Source: Megamonas sp. UBA1799
Lineage (GTDB): Bacteria; Bacillota; Negativicutes; Selenomonadales; Selenomonadaceae
Assembly: GCA_002319815.1 (NCBI GenBank)
Contig: DCFR01000005.1
Location: forward strand, 1-30,680
Direction: 5' to 3'
Length of the DNA: 30,680 nt
Notes under the pieces: model-generated
What the model was told of the DNA's origin: nothing
The model's database searches: none
What the model saw: only the letters and a program-made list of their open reading frames with translations
Made by a program: the position numbers and the translations under genes
Shown: piece after piece, positions 8,596 to 17,276 of the stretch
Layout of the letters: every line of letters starts with the position of its first letter
Numbering within the stretch: position 1 is the stretch's first letter

Positions 8596-10665
8596 TTAAA
8601 GTAATACTTTATGAGAAAGATTCACCCGACCCTGACGGTCGATCTCCGTGACCTTGACCTCAAGTTCATCGCCGACATGCACGACATCCTCTACCTTCTC
8701 AACCCGCTCCTTGGCCAGCTGAGAAATGTGGCAGAGGCCTTCCTTACCCGGCAAAACTTCAACAAAAGCGCCGAAATTCATAAGACGGGTAACCTTGCCT
8801 TTATATACGGCGCCGACTTCAACATCGCGCACCAGATCTTCAATAATGGCAGCGGCCTTTTTGGCGTTATCGGCATTGATAGAGGAAATAAGAACCGTAC
8901 CGTCTTCCTCTATGTCGATCTGCGTATCGGTATCTTCAATGATCTTCTTGATAACCTTGCCGCCCGGTCCGATGACATTGCGGATTTTATCAACCTTGAT
9001 ATGCATCCTGGTAACGCGCGGCGCATACGGCGAAAGCTCTGTTTTCGGCTGATCGATGCACTCGAGCATCTTGCCGAGAATAAATGCCCGTCCGCGCTTT
9101 GCCTGCTCCAACGCCGAAGAAAGAATTTCCCGGGTAATGCCGGCAATCTTGATATCCATCTGAATAGCCGTAATGCCCTCTGTCGTACCGGCCACCTTGA
9201 AGTCCATATCGCCCAGCGCATCTTCCATTCCCTGAATATCGGTGAGGATCGTATAATGATCCCCTTCTTTAACTAATCCCATGGCAACGCCGGAAACCGG
9301 GCGCTTAATAGGAACGCCGGCATCCATCAGCGACAAGGTGCTGCCGCAGACACTGCCCATGGAGCTAGACCCATTCGACTCCAACACTTCAGATACCAGC
9401 CGCAGCGTATAAGGGAACTCCGTCTCTGAAGGAATGACCGGCACTAAAGCGCGCTCCGCCAAGGCGCCATGACCAATTTCCCGACGTCCCGGTCCCCGTG
9501 CCGGACGCGCCTCGCCGACGCTGTATCCCGGGAAATTATACTGATGAATATAACGCTTCGTTTTTTCCGTTCCCAACCCGTCAATCGTCTGTGCATCGCT
9601 CAGAGAACCAAGAGTTGTCACCGTCAGGATCTGCGTCTGCCCGCGCGTAAACAATCCGGTTCCATGCGTCCGCGGCAGTACGCTGATCTCGCAGCTGACC
9701 GGGCGGACTTCATCGACAGCGCGTCCATCGGGACGAATCTTCTCATGCGTAATCATATGCCGCACAATGCGCTTTTCCACATCGTGCAGAACCGCAGCGA
9801 TTTCCTTGGCAGAATCCGGATATATAGCCAGAAAATGCTCCATAGTATCCGCATTGACCGCCGCGATATTTTCATCGCGCTCCAGTTTATCCGGATTGCG
9901 AACCGTTGCATCCAGTCGGGCCGATGCATATCCGGTAATGCCTTCCACCAGTTCCGCCGCCGGCTGGAACAACTTAATATCGCGCTTTGCCTTGCCGCAC
10001 GCCGCGACAATCTGCTGCTGGAACTCAACAATCCGCTGAATTTCCTTATGACCAAAGAGAATCGACTCCAGAATCACATCCTCCGGCAGTTCGTTAGCGC
10101 CAGCTTCTACCATCATGACTGCATCATGAGACCCGGCAATTGTCAGGTTAAGATCGGATTTCTCCCGCTGCTCCACCGTCGGATTTATGACAAACTGACC
10201 GTCGACGCGGCCGACCCGAACGCCGGCAATCGGTCCGTTGAAAGGAATATCAGATACACACAGCGCGCAGGAAGCGCCGATCATTGCCGCAATTTCCGGC
10301 GGATTGTCCTGTTCGACCGACAACACGGTGGCAATCACCTGAATATCATTACGGAAACCGGCAGGAAACAGCGGCCGAATCGGCCGGTCAATCAGACGGG
10401 CGCACAAAATAGCCGAATTACTCGGCCGTCCTTCACGTTTTATGAAACCACCCGGAATTTTTCCTACCGAGTACATTTTTTCCTCATAATCAACCGTGAG
10501 TGGAAAAAAGTCAACCCCTTCGCGCGGCGCAGCCGAAGCCGTAACCGCCACGAGCACTACGGTATCCCCATAGCGCACCAATACCGAACCGTTCGCCTGT
10601 TTAGCCATTTTACCATTTTCAATGATAAAGGAACGGCCGCCAACTTCCATTTCAAAGCTATGCAT
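8596..10665 (-). CDS. pnp: polynucleotide phosphorylase
   Basis: 689-aa homotrimeric 3'-5' exoribonuclease that phosphorolyses RNA to nucleoside diphosphates; a degradosome-type RNA turnover enzyme. Two RNase PH domains (about 1-225 and 310-540) flank an all-helical linker. The second carries the phosphate/catalytic region (GSVCGSTLSLMDAG and GDMDFKVAG). A KH domain follows (VIGPGGKVIKKI, about 560-615), then a C-terminal S1 domain (GAVYKGKVTRLMNFGAFVEV to VNLSHKVLL). Length is slightly under the usual 700-710 because the tail after S1 is short. AGGAGG sits seven bases before the ATG. It lies downstream of rpsO as in many bacteria but behind a strong terminator, so its supply depends on readthrough or an unseen promoter in 10666-10770. 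Confidence 0.97.
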   Translation of the reverse strand: MHSFEMEVGGRSFIIENGKMAKQANGSVLVRYGDTVVLVAVTASAAPREGVDFFPLTVDYEEKMYSVGKIPGGFIKREGRPSNSAILCARLIDRPIRPLFPAGFRNDIQVIATVLSVEQDNPPEIAAMIGASCALCVSDIPFNGPIAGVRVGRVDGQFVINPTVEQREKSDLNLTIAGSHDAVMMVEAGANELPEDVILESILFGHKEIQRIVEFQQQIVAACGKAKRDIKLFQPAAELVEGITGYASARLDATVRNPDKLERDENIAAVNADTMEHFLAIYPDSAKEIAAVLHDVEKRIVRHMITHEKIRPDGRAVDEVRPVSCEISVLPRTHGTGLFTRGQTQILTVTTLGSLSDAQTIDGLGTEKTKRYIHQYNFPGYSVGEARPARGPGRREIGHGALAERALVPVIPSETEFPYTLRLVSEVLESNGSSSMGSVCGSTLSLMDAGVPIKRPVSGVAMGLVKEGDHYTILTDIQGMEDALGDMDFKVAGTTEGITAIQMDIKIAGITREILSSALEQAKRGRAFILGKMLECIDQPKTELSPYAPRVTRMHIKVDKIRNVIGPGGKVIKKIIEDTDTQIDIEEDGTVLISSINADNAKKAAAIIEDLVRDVEVGAVYKGKVTRLMNFGAFVEVLPGKEGLCHISQLAKERVEKVEDVVHVGDELEVKVTEIDRQGRVNLSHKVLL

Positions 10666-10736
10666 CTGGTTTCCTCCTACATATTATTATATATATCATT
10701 TTGTAAACTTATAGGCATTCGACAAAACTTTCCCGG

Positions 10737-10764
10737 AATCCTTTTTTATTGTAAAAAAAGGATT
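10737..10764 (-). repeat. A/T-rich hairpin in the pnp leader
   Basis: AATCCTTTTTT and AAAAAAGGATT form a near-perfect stem with a loop of about five bases, between the rpsO terminator and pnp. It could be an RNase III processing site of the type used for pnp autoregulation in E. coli (inference), or a weak extra terminator. Confidence 0.45.
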
Positions 10765-10771
10765 GAGACGC

Positions 10772-10800
10772 AAAAAAAGCGGGGAAAACCCCGCTTTTTT
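10772..10800 (-). terminator. intrinsic terminator of rpsO
   Basis: Perfect stem GCGGGG-AAAA-CCCCGC with A-run and T-run flanks, directly after the rpsO stop codon. It is symmetrical enough to work in both directions. Confidence 0.92.
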
Positions 10801-10801
10801 C

Positions 10802-11068
10802 TTACTTGCGCAGATTCAACTTGGCAATCAGCGTACGATAACGCTCGATATCGCTCTTCGAAAGATAGCTCAGCAGACGGCGGCGATGACCAACCATCTT
10901 CAAAAGGCCACGACGAGAATGATGATCCTTTTTGTGCTCTTTCAAATGCTCCGTTAGATAAGAAATACGTGCCGTCAAAAGTGCTACCTGCACTTCCGGT
11001 GAACCGGTATCCCCTTCATGAACGGCATAAGTTTTCATGATTTCATTCTTAGCTTCCTGTGTTAACAT
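10802..11068 (-). CDS. rpsO: 30S ribosomal protein S15
   Basis: 88 aa, the usual S15 length. S15 binds the three-way junction of 16S rRNA helices 20-22 and nucleates platform assembly. Family motifs are present: EGDTGSPEVQVALLTARI, LTEHLKEHKKDHHSRRGL and the RRRLLSYL segment. The ATG has AGGAGG nine bases upstream. It has its own promoter at the end of ribF and a strong terminator behind it. The roughly 95-base leader contains a possible long-range stem, which fits the known S15 translational autoregulation, though the fold is not shown. Confidence 0.97.
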   Translation of the reverse strand: MLTQEAKNEIMKTYAVHEGDTGSPEVQVALLTARISYLTEHLKEHKKDHHSRRGLLKMVGHRRRLLSYLSKSDIERYRTLIAKLNLRK

Positions 11069-11101
11069 ACTTTTCTTCCTCCTGTGTTGTTTTCAAAATA
11101 T

Positions 11102-11147
11102 CCGGCAGCCAGGGCAACGTCGGAGTTCCTCGCTGTCTTCGCTGCGG
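11102..11147 (-). promoter_or_regulatory. possible structured rpsO leader
   Basis: Minus strand CCGCAGC (11147-11141) can pair with GCTGCCGG (11109-11102) with one bulge, enclosing about 31 bases with smaller complementarities (GGA/TCC). The position upstream of rpsO suits an S15 autoregulatory element. Only primary sequence supports this. Confidence 0.35.
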
Positions 11148-11170
11148 ATCGTGCGCATGACACTCAAAAT

Positions 11171-11199
11171 ATTATATCACAGACCATTTTCCTTGTAAA
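11171..11199 (-). promoter_or_regulatory. promoter of rpsO inside the 3' end of ribF
   Basis: Minus strand TTTACA, exactly 17 bases, then TATAAT. The -35 lies in the last codons of ribF and the -10 just after its stop codon. It gives an rpsO transcript with a leader of about 95 bases, independent of the rimP-nusA operon. Confidence 0.8.
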
Positions 11200-12115
11200 C
11201 CAATATTTTCCGCGCCCTGCGGACATCCGCCTGCAATTGTTCCACCAAGGCGGCAGCGGAAGGAAACTTCTGTTCCGCCCGCAAACGAGCCACAAACCGC
11301 ACCTGAATCTCTTGACCATAAAGATCACCGGTAAAGTCGAGAAGATGAACCTCCAGCCGCCGTTTCACGCCGCCGAAAGTTGGATTGCTGCCAATGCTGG
11401 CCACGCCGGCTAAAAGACGCTGCCGCCATTGCACCTGCACCGCATAAACGCCATTCGGCAGGATCGCCCGCTGCTCGCCAATGACGAGATTGGCCGTAGG
11501 GAAACCTAGCGTCCGTCCCCGTTCATCGCCATGAACCACCGACCCGGCAAACGTAAACGGACGCCCCAACAGCTGATTGACCAGATTAAGATCACCAGCT
11601 GCGAGCAGCAGCCGGATCCGGGTACTGCGCACCGCTTCTCCACCATAAAATACCGCCGGGCAGATGACCGTGTGCAGACCATAATTGGGCCCGGCTTGCT
11701 GCAAATAAGCCGGCGTGCCTTTTCCCTGATACCCGAAAGAGTAATCCGGTCCAACCACAACAAATTTCGGCGCCAACCGTTCGTACAGCAACTGCAAAAA
11801 ACCGTCGGCCGTCACCCGGGAAAATTCTGCGGTAAAGGGCAGCTCGATCAGAATATCCATCCCCATTTGTTCCAGCAGGCACCGCCGCAGCCGCCGGTCT
11901 CCGACCTGCAGCGGCTCGGTTCCCGGCGCCAGGACCGACAGCGGATGATTGCTGAAAGTCAGCACCACGCTTTTCCCCTGCGCGTCGCGCGCCAATTCCT
12001 GGGTCCGGCGCAAAATGCTCTGATGACCGAGATGGACGCCGTCAAAAGTCCCCAGAGCCACCGCCAGATTTGTATCTTGTTCTTTTAAATTGATCAGCTC
12101 GGAAAAAAACTGCAT
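11177..12115 (-). CDS. ribF: bifunctional riboflavin kinase / FAD synthetase
   Basis: 312-aa cytosolic enzyme that phosphorylates riboflavin to FMN and adenylylates FMN to FAD. The N-terminal nucleotidyltransferase part has GTFDGVHLGHQ (HxGH type), the GPDYSFGYQGKG loop and STRIR. The C-terminal kinase part has GSVVHGDERGRTLGFPTANL and SIGSNPTFGG. The frame stays open upstream to 12232, but that stretch overlaps truB in another frame. ATG 12115 (MQFFSEL) has GGGGGAG about seven bases upstream and follows the truB stop by 23 bases. It is the last gene of the nusA operon before the rpsO promoter. Confidence 0.95.
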   Translation of the reverse strand: MQFFSELINLKEQDTNLAVALGTFDGVHLGHQSILRRTQELARDAQGKSVVLTFSNHPLSVLAPGTEPLQVGDRRLRRCLLEQMGMDILIELPFTAEFSRVTADGFLQLLYERLAPKFVVVGPDYSFGYQGKGTPAYLQQAGPNYGLHTVICPAVFYGGEAVRSTRIRLLLAAGDLNLVNQLLGRPFTFAGSVVHGDERGRTLGFPTANLVIGEQRAILPNGVYAVQVQWRQRLLAGVASIGSNPTFGGVKRRLEVHLLDFTGDLYGQEIQVRFVARLRAEQKFPSAAALVEQLQADVRRARKILVYKENGL

Positions 12116-12138
12116 ACCTTGACTCCCCCACAGCTGCT

Positions 12139-13014
12139 TCAACGCAGCTGATAAATCTTTTCTGGAAAAACTGACGCTGTCTCGGCCTGAAAACAGCCCA
12201 CACCCAAAAAACCATCCGGTCCATAAACACACACCCTGCCGGAAGGCCCGCTAAAAGCGGTATCATGGGTGGGCAGCCCGTTTAAAAAGGCCTGAATGCG
12301 ATGCGGAGCCAGATCATACCGCGGCAAGTGCGACAAAAAGCGCTCCGGCGGCAGAACCGCAGCGGTGCGCTTTTCATTCAATTCTTCCAGCGTACACGAA
12401 TCTTTCAGGCAAAAATCGCCTACCCGCAGCCGGACTAAAAAAGACATTGTTGCCGGAATGCCGACCAGACGGCCAAAGTCAGTGCAAAGCGTCCGGATAT
12501 AGGTCCCTTTTGAGCACTCCACATCCAAAAGCAGCGTATCGGTCCGCTGCGACAAAATCTCCAGCCGGTAAATCATAACCTCACGAGCCGGAATTTCTAC
12601 CGCAATATGACGACGCGCCAGATCACAAGCTTTTTCCCCATGAATCTTAATCGCCGAATAGGCCGGCGGCACCTGCATAATGGAACCGGTGAGCTGTCGC
12701 GCTGCCTGTTGCAACACAGGGATCGTCGGCATCACAAAATTTTCCTGTCGCTCCACCACAGTGCCCAGATCATCGCCGCTGTCAGTTGCTATACCAAACT
12801 TCAGTTCCGCCCGATAAGCTTTGTCTACAGAATCAAGATATTCAATCAGCCGCGTCGCCCGTCCAACAGCAACCGGAAGGACTCCCGCCGCCCCTGGATC
12901 CAGGGTTCCCGCATGTCCAACTTTACGCGTATGGAGTACCCGGCGAACAAAACTCACCACATCATGCGATGTCATTCCCGGTGGCTTTAGGACATTCATA
13001 AATCCATCTGTCAT
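12139..13014 (-). CDS. truB: tRNA pseudouridine-55 synthase
   Basis: 291-aa enzyme that isomerises U55 to pseudouridine in the T-loop of tRNAs. KPPGMTSHDVV is followed by the catalytic-aspartate motif GHAGTLDPGAAGVLP, with Asp39 as nucleophile. CSKGTYIRTL and a C-terminal PUA-like segment follow. The ATG overlaps the TGA of nrnA (ATGA), indicating translational coupling, and GGGAG lies just upstream. Met6 (MNVLKPPG) is an alternative start. truB between nrnA/rbfA and ribF is a standard Firmicutes arrangement. Confidence 0.96.
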   Translation of the reverse strand: MTDGFMNVLKPPGMTSHDVVSFVRRVLHTRKVGHAGTLDPGAAGVLPVAVGRATRLIEYLDSVDKAYRAELKFGIATDSGDDLGTVVERQENFVMPTIPVLQQAARQLTGSIMQVPPAYSAIKIHGEKACDLARRHIAVEIPAREVMIYRLEILSQRTDTLLLDVECSKGTYIRTLCTDFGRLVGIPATMSFLVRLRVGDFCLKDSCTLEELNEKRTAAVLPPERFLSHLPRYDLAPHRIQAFLNGLPTHDTAFSGPSGRVCVYGPDGFLGVGCFQAETASVFPEKIYQLR

Positions 13015-13961
13015 ACCGGTTCTCCCATGACTTCTGCCAAAGCCGACAAAATCGTCCGCCGAGCCTCAGCGAGCGGCAAAGGAAGCGTACAGCCGGCAGC
13101 ACGCACATGCCCGCCGCCGCCATAACGCATAGCCACCGCGCTCACATCCGTTCCCTTGGAACGCATACTCACCCGGCAGATATTCTCGCCAATGCATTTA
13201 ATCAGCACGGCTACATCCACACCCTCAATGACCCGGACAAAATCAATAAAGCCTTCCGTTGAATCGAGCGTTGCCACCAGTTCCTGATCCAGAAACAATC
13301 CGGCTACCCGGCCATCCGGCGTCACTTCAATCGTCTGCATAGCCGCCGCCATGCCCTTGACCAATGCATAAGGCTTAGCCTCCATGGCCTCAGAAATGAT
13401 ATTTGGCTGTACACCGGCAGCAATCAAGGCTGCGCCGGCTCGCATGGTATACGGCGTAGTATTGGAATACCGGAAAAACCCCGTATCTGTAGCAATACCT
13501 GTATAAAGAGGCATCGCAATAGCCAACGTAAAATCAGCATGCAGCAGAACCAACAATTCATAAATGATCTCCGCCGTGGCCGCCCGCGCTGCATCGAGAT
13601 ACAAATAACCGGCTCCATCTTCACTAGACACATGATGATCTATATTGAGCACCGCCGCCTCTGGAGCACACGCCTGCACGGTGCCAATCCGGTCAATTCC
13701 CGAATCCAGCACTACCAAAAGATCCGCGCCGCTGTCCCGGCCATCCGGCCTTTGAATCGCAGCAGCCCCTGGCAGCAGAGAAAAAGTCTCGGGAATATCA
13801 TCATCAATGAAAAGACAGGTTTCCTTGCCTTGCCCCCGCAAGTAATGCATCAAGCCCAGGGAAGCCCCAATCGCATCACCATCCGGATGCACATGGGCCG
13901 TAATCAAGATTTTATGCGCCTGCAGCAACCGCCGGCCGGCTTCTTCTAATGAAATTCTCAT
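13011..13961 (-). CDS. nrnA: DHH/DHHA1 phosphoesterase, NrnA-like oligoribonuclease
   Basis: 316 aa. The DHH domain carries HVHPDGDAIGASLG (metal-binding His/Asp), VLDSGIDR and the IDHHVSS signature. The C-terminal DHHA1 domain carries YGGGGHVRAAG. By family it is an Mn2+-dependent nuclease that removes short oligoribonucleotides, and some members also act on pAp or cyclic-dinucleotide products (pGpG, pApA). Which substrates this one prefers cannot be read from sequence. Its ATG overlaps the rbfA TGA by ATGA and its own TGA overlaps the truB ATG in the same way, so three genes are translationally coupled. Confidence 0.92.
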   Translation of the reverse strand: MRISLEEAGRRLLQAHKILITAHVHPDGDAIGASLGLMHYLRGQGKETCLFIDDDIPETFSLLPGAAAIQRPDGRDSGADLLVVLDSGIDRIGTVQACAPEAAVLNIDHHVSSEDGAGYLYLDAARAATAEIIYELLVLLHADFTLAIAMPLYTGIATDTGFFRYSNTTPYTMRAGAALIAAGVQPNIISEAMEAKPYALVKGMAAAMQTIEVTPDGRVAGLFLDQELVATLDSTEGFIDFVRVIEGVDVAVLIKCIGENICRVSMRSKGTDVSAVAMRYGGGGHVRAAGCTLPLPLAEARRTILSALAEVMGEPV

Positions 13962-14317
13962 ACGTCTGACGTTTCATCCTTTTTAATTTGATTCAACAGC
14001 GTCTGGATATGAGCGCTGTACGCCAAGGAATTATCCAGCTGAAAGGTCAGCTCCGGCGTAAAATGCAGCCGGATACGCTGTCCGATCTCACGCCGGATAT
14101 ATCCCAACGAACTTTGCAGCCCCGCCCAGCAATCCTTGACCTGCTGATCACTGCCCATGAGGCTCACATAGATTTTGGCGCTGCGCAAATCACCCGTAGC
14201 TTCAACCTGTGTAACCGTCACAAAACCAATGCGCGGATCTTTTAGTTCCCGTAATATAATTTTACTGACTTCTTGTTTCATCAGTTCCTGTACTTTTTCT
14301 ACTCGAAGCTGTCCCAT
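13958..14317 (-). CDS. rbfA: 30S ribosome-binding factor A
   Basis: 119 aa, normal for the family. RbfA binds the 30S subunit near helix 28 and the 3' end of 16S rRNA and aids late maturation and cold adaptation. Motifs: RVEKVQELMKQEVSKII, LKDPRIGFVTVTQVE and the KH-like segment TPELTFQLDNSL. The frame stays open upstream to 14488, but that part overlaps the infB C-terminus in another frame and is very basic. ATG 14317 (MGQLRVEKV) has GGGAAGG upstream and lies 16 bases after the infB stop. Confidence 0.95.
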   Translation of the reverse strand: MGQLRVEKVQELMKQEVSKIILRELKDPRIGFVTVTQVEATGDLRSAKIYVSLMGSDQQVKDCWAGLQSSLGYIRREIGQRIRLHFTPELTFQLDNSLAYSAHIQTLLNQIKKDETSDV

Positions 14318-14333
14318 AATGCACGACCTTCCC

Positions 14334-17252
14334 TCAGGCCTTCTCTGCCTTCTCTGCCTTTTCTGCCTGCGCCGCGGCTTTTTTCTCTGCAGCGCGTTTA
14401 TCTGCGGCCTTGGCATTGGCTTCCGTAATCGAAGTCGCCACTTCTTCCATTGCATAGATTTCCAGAAGATCGCCTTCCTTAAAGTCACGGAAATCCTTAA
14501 TCGTCAGACCGCACTCATAGCCGCCGGCAACTTCCTTAACATCATCTTTAAACCGACGCAACGAATCGACTTCGCCATCAAAAATCACGATGTTGTCACG
14601 AATGACACGAACCTTGGAATTATTGGCAACCTTTCCTTCCAGCACATAACAGCCGGCGACCAGCGCCTTGGAAAATTTCATAACCTGACGAATTTCCACT
14701 TTGCCGCGAATGACTTCCTTGAATTTCGGTGCAAGCATGCCGGACATGGCTGCCTTGACATCATTCAGCGCATCATAAATAACGCGATACGTACGAATAT
14801 CAATATTCTCCGTATCAGCCAATTTACGGGCATTCGCTACGGGGCGGACATTAAAGGCAATGATCAGCGCATTTGAAGCCGACGCCAGCATGACATCAGA
14901 CTCATTGACAGCGCCAACGCCAGCATGCACAATGCTTACGCGCACTTCATCATTCTTGTTCAATGCCAGCAGCGAACTGGTGAGCGCTTCTACGGATCCC
15001 TGAACATCGGCCTTGATCACAATATTAAGATCCTTGATATTCCCTTCCTGAATCTGTTGGAAAAGATCATCCAGGGAAACCTTTTTGGAATGAATGAGCT
15101 GTGTACGCTGTTTCTCAATGCGTTTTTCGGCAATGGAACGAGCCAGCTTTTCATCTACTACTGCCAGCGTATCACCGGCTTCCGGCACATCCGACAAGCC
15201 CAGCACTTCAACCGGCACCGACGGCGATGCTTTACGGACATTCTCGCCGCGATCATTAATCATCGCGCGAACCTTGCCATACGTCGTCCCAGCAATAATT
15301 GAATCGCCAATGCGCAGCGTACCATTCTGCACCAATACCGTTGCCACCGGGCCACGGCCTTTATCCAACTGCGCCTCAATGATGACACCGCGCGCATCCC
15401 GATTTGGATTAGCTTTAAGTTCCTGCACTTCAGACACCAGCAAAACCATTTCCAATAAATCGGAAATACCCAGCTGTTTTTTCGCAGAAACCGGCACCAT
15501 AATCGTATCGCCGCCCCAATCCTCCGGCACCAGCTCATGCTCGGCCAGTTGCTGTTTGACGTGATCCGGATTCGCGCCCGGTTTATCTATTTTATTAATC
15601 GCCACAATGATCGGCACTTTCGCCGATTTCGCATGGTTAATAGCTTCTATCGTCTGCGGCATCACGCCGTCATCAGCGGCAACCACAAGGATAGCAATAT
15701 CCGTCACCTGAGCGCCGCGGGCGCGCATAGCTGTAAAAGCCTCATGGCCTGGCGTATCCAGGAAAACAATCTTTTTCCCCTGACTCATCACCTGATAAGC
15801 GCCAATGCGCTGCGTGATGCCGCCGGCCTCATGTGCGCTGACAGAACTCTTGCGGATGACATCCAGTAAAGATGTCTTGCCGTGATCGACATGCCCCATG
15901 ACCGTCACAACCGGCGGACGCAGTACCAAAGACTTCGGATCATCCTCAATCTCCGGGATCTCCGTGGGATCGGTCTCCGGCGGCAGTTCTTCGGTTGTAA
16001 CCCCGAATTCGCCAGCGACCAGCGTCGCTGTCTCAAAATCAATTTCCTGATTGATCGTTGCCATAACGCCCATAAGCATGAGCTTCTTAATTACATCCGT
16101 AGCCGTATAGCTCATCTTGCTGGCAAGATCCTTGACCGCAATGCTCTCGCCTACTTTTATATGCTTTGGCCGAGCAATCTCAACCTTTGGCTGCTGCGGC
16201 TGCATTTTACGATTATTGCGGTTGTTGCGGTTATTGCGATTGTTCTTGCCGCCAAACCCAGTGTGTCCGCTATTGCCGCGATTATCAAAACGGCTGCCAT
16301 TCCCACCCTGCCCGCCGCTGCTGCGGCGACTGCTCCCGGCACTGCTGTTATTACCACCGCTGCCGCTGCTGTAAGAACGATTTGCACTGTCTGTTTTAAA
16401 AACAACATTTCTGAAACCGCTATTCTGGCCGCTGCCAGCCGGACGATTGCCGCTGTTGCTTGTTGTCGGCCGATGATTCCCCGCGGCTGATGAGGACGAA
16501 TGTGGCCGAGCATTCGCATTGTTATTCATTCCTGGACGGTTACCGCCGCTTGTCTGGGGGCGGCTGCTGCTATACGGCGCACGGCCGCTGCCGGAAGACT
16601 GTGGCCGACTGCTGCTGCTTGCCGTCGGACGACCGCTGCCAGCCTGCGAACGATTGCCGCCGCCCTGTTGCGGACGCGCACTGCTTGTCTGCGGCCGATT
16701 GCTGCTGTTTTGCTGTGCATACGCACCGCTTTGCTGTGGCCGATTGCCACTATTTGTCTGTGGCCGATTGCCGCTATTTGTCTGTGGTCGATTGCCACTA
16801 TTTGTCTGTGGCCGATTGCCACTATTTGTCTGTATATGATTTTCAGTATGCAGATGATTCCCGCCTCTCTGATATGCACGTTCTCCGTTTGTATTCCGTG
16901 TTGCTGTTGCTGGCTTCGCCGCAGTATGCGCAGGTTCCGCTGCTTGGTGCACCGGCTCCCTTGTTTCTGCTGTATGCGCCGCTTTCAACGGCTGGCCCGC
17001 ATTCGGCCGATATGCCGGTTCGCTATGTGCCGCCGGCTTTTTTACCTCTGGTTTCGCCTCCGCTTTAGCCATCGGTTTATTACCTTCCTGCGGTTTCCCG
17101 TTGAAGATCCGTTGGATCAAATTCCGTTCATCGTCACCAACGCTGCTCATATGATTTGCCACCGTATACCCATTACGAGCCAGCAGATTCAGCACAATTT
17201 TGCTTTCCGTATGAAATTCCTTTGCCACTTCATAAACTCTATATTTTGACAT
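14334..17252 (-). CDS. infB: translation initiation factor IF-2
   Basis: 972-aa GTPase that brings initiator fMet-tRNA to the 30S subunit and promotes subunit joining. An IF2_N domain at residues 1-52 (YRVYEVAKEFHTESK) is followed by a long low-complexity linker (about 60-350) rich in Asn, Gln, Ser, Gly and Arg, including four tandem NRPQTNSG units. A second IF2_N domain follows (IKVGESIAVKDLASKM). The G domain carries GHVDHGKT, DTPGHEAF and NKID, then domains II-IV. It ends in an Ala/Lys/Glu tail with repeated EKA. ATG 17252 is preceded by GGGGGTGG. infB sits 24 bases after ylxQ and 16 before rbfA. Confidence 0.97.
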   Translation of the reverse strand: MSKYRVYEVAKEFHTESKIVLNLLARNGYTVANHMSSVGDDERNLIQRIFNGKPQEGNKPMAKAEAKPEVKKPAAHSEPAYRPNAGQPLKAAHTAETREPVHQAAEPAHTAAKPATATRNTNGERAYQRGGNHLHTENHIQTNSGNRPQTNSGNRPQTNSGNRPQTNSGNRPQQSGAYAQQNSSNRPQTSSARPQQGGGNRSQAGSGRPTASSSSRPQSSGSGRAPYSSSRPQTSGGNRPGMNNNANARPHSSSSAAGNHRPTTSNSGNRPAGSGQNSGFRNVVFKTDSANRSYSSGSGGNNSSAGSSRRSSGGQGGNGSRFDNRGNSGHTGFGGKNNRNNRNNRNNRKMQPQQPKVEIARPKHIKVGESIAVKDLASKMSYTATDVIKKLMLMGVMATINQEIDFETATLVAGEFGVTTEELPPETDPTEIPEIEDDPKSLVLRPPVVTVMGHVDHGKTSLLDVIRKSSVSAHEAGGITQRIGAYQVMSQGKKIVFLDTPGHEAFTAMRARGAQVTDIAILVVAADDGVMPQTIEAINHAKSAKVPIIVAINKIDKPGANPDHVKQQLAEHELVPEDWGGDTIMVPVSAKKQLGISDLLEMVLLVSEVQELKANPNRDARGVIIEAQLDKGRGPVATVLVQNGTLRIGDSIIAGTTYGKVRAMINDRGENVRKASPSVPVEVLGLSDVPEAGDTLAVVDEKLARSIAEKRIEKQRTQLIHSKKVSLDDLFQQIQEGNIKDLNIVIKADVQGSVEALTSSLLALNKNDEVRVSIVHAGVGAVNESDVMLASASNALIIAFNVRPVANARKLADTENIDIRTYRVIYDALNDVKAAMSGMLAPKFKEVIRGKVEIRQVMKFSKALVAGCYVLEGKVANNSKVRVIRDNIVIFDGEVDSLRRFKDDVKEVAGGYECGLTIKDFRDFKEGDLLEIYAMEEVATSITEANAKAADKRAAEKKAAAQAEKAEKAEKA
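16741..16836. repeat. four tandem 24-bp repeats within infB
   Basis: Four adjacent 24-base units (16741, 16765, 16789 and 16813 onward) begin CGATTGCC and differ at only a few bases, the last diverging at its end. On the coding strand each gives one eight-residue NRPQTNSG unit of the IF-2 linker. In-frame copy number could vary by slippage without breaking the protein. Confidence 0.9.
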
Positions 17253-17276
17253 TGATCCACCCCCATGAATCTGACT

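Noticed and set aside
9469..11040. 523-aa plus-strand open frame
   Set aside because: Antisense to pnp and rpsO, crosses the rpsO terminator, and has no ribosome site or family resemblance.
16741..16836. CRISPR-like array
   Set aside because: Units are contiguous without spacers and encode in-frame IF-2 linker residues.
16460..17249. Cys- and Leu-rich plus-strand frames opposite the infB linker
   Set aside because: By-product of the repetitive linker codons of infB read in antisense.
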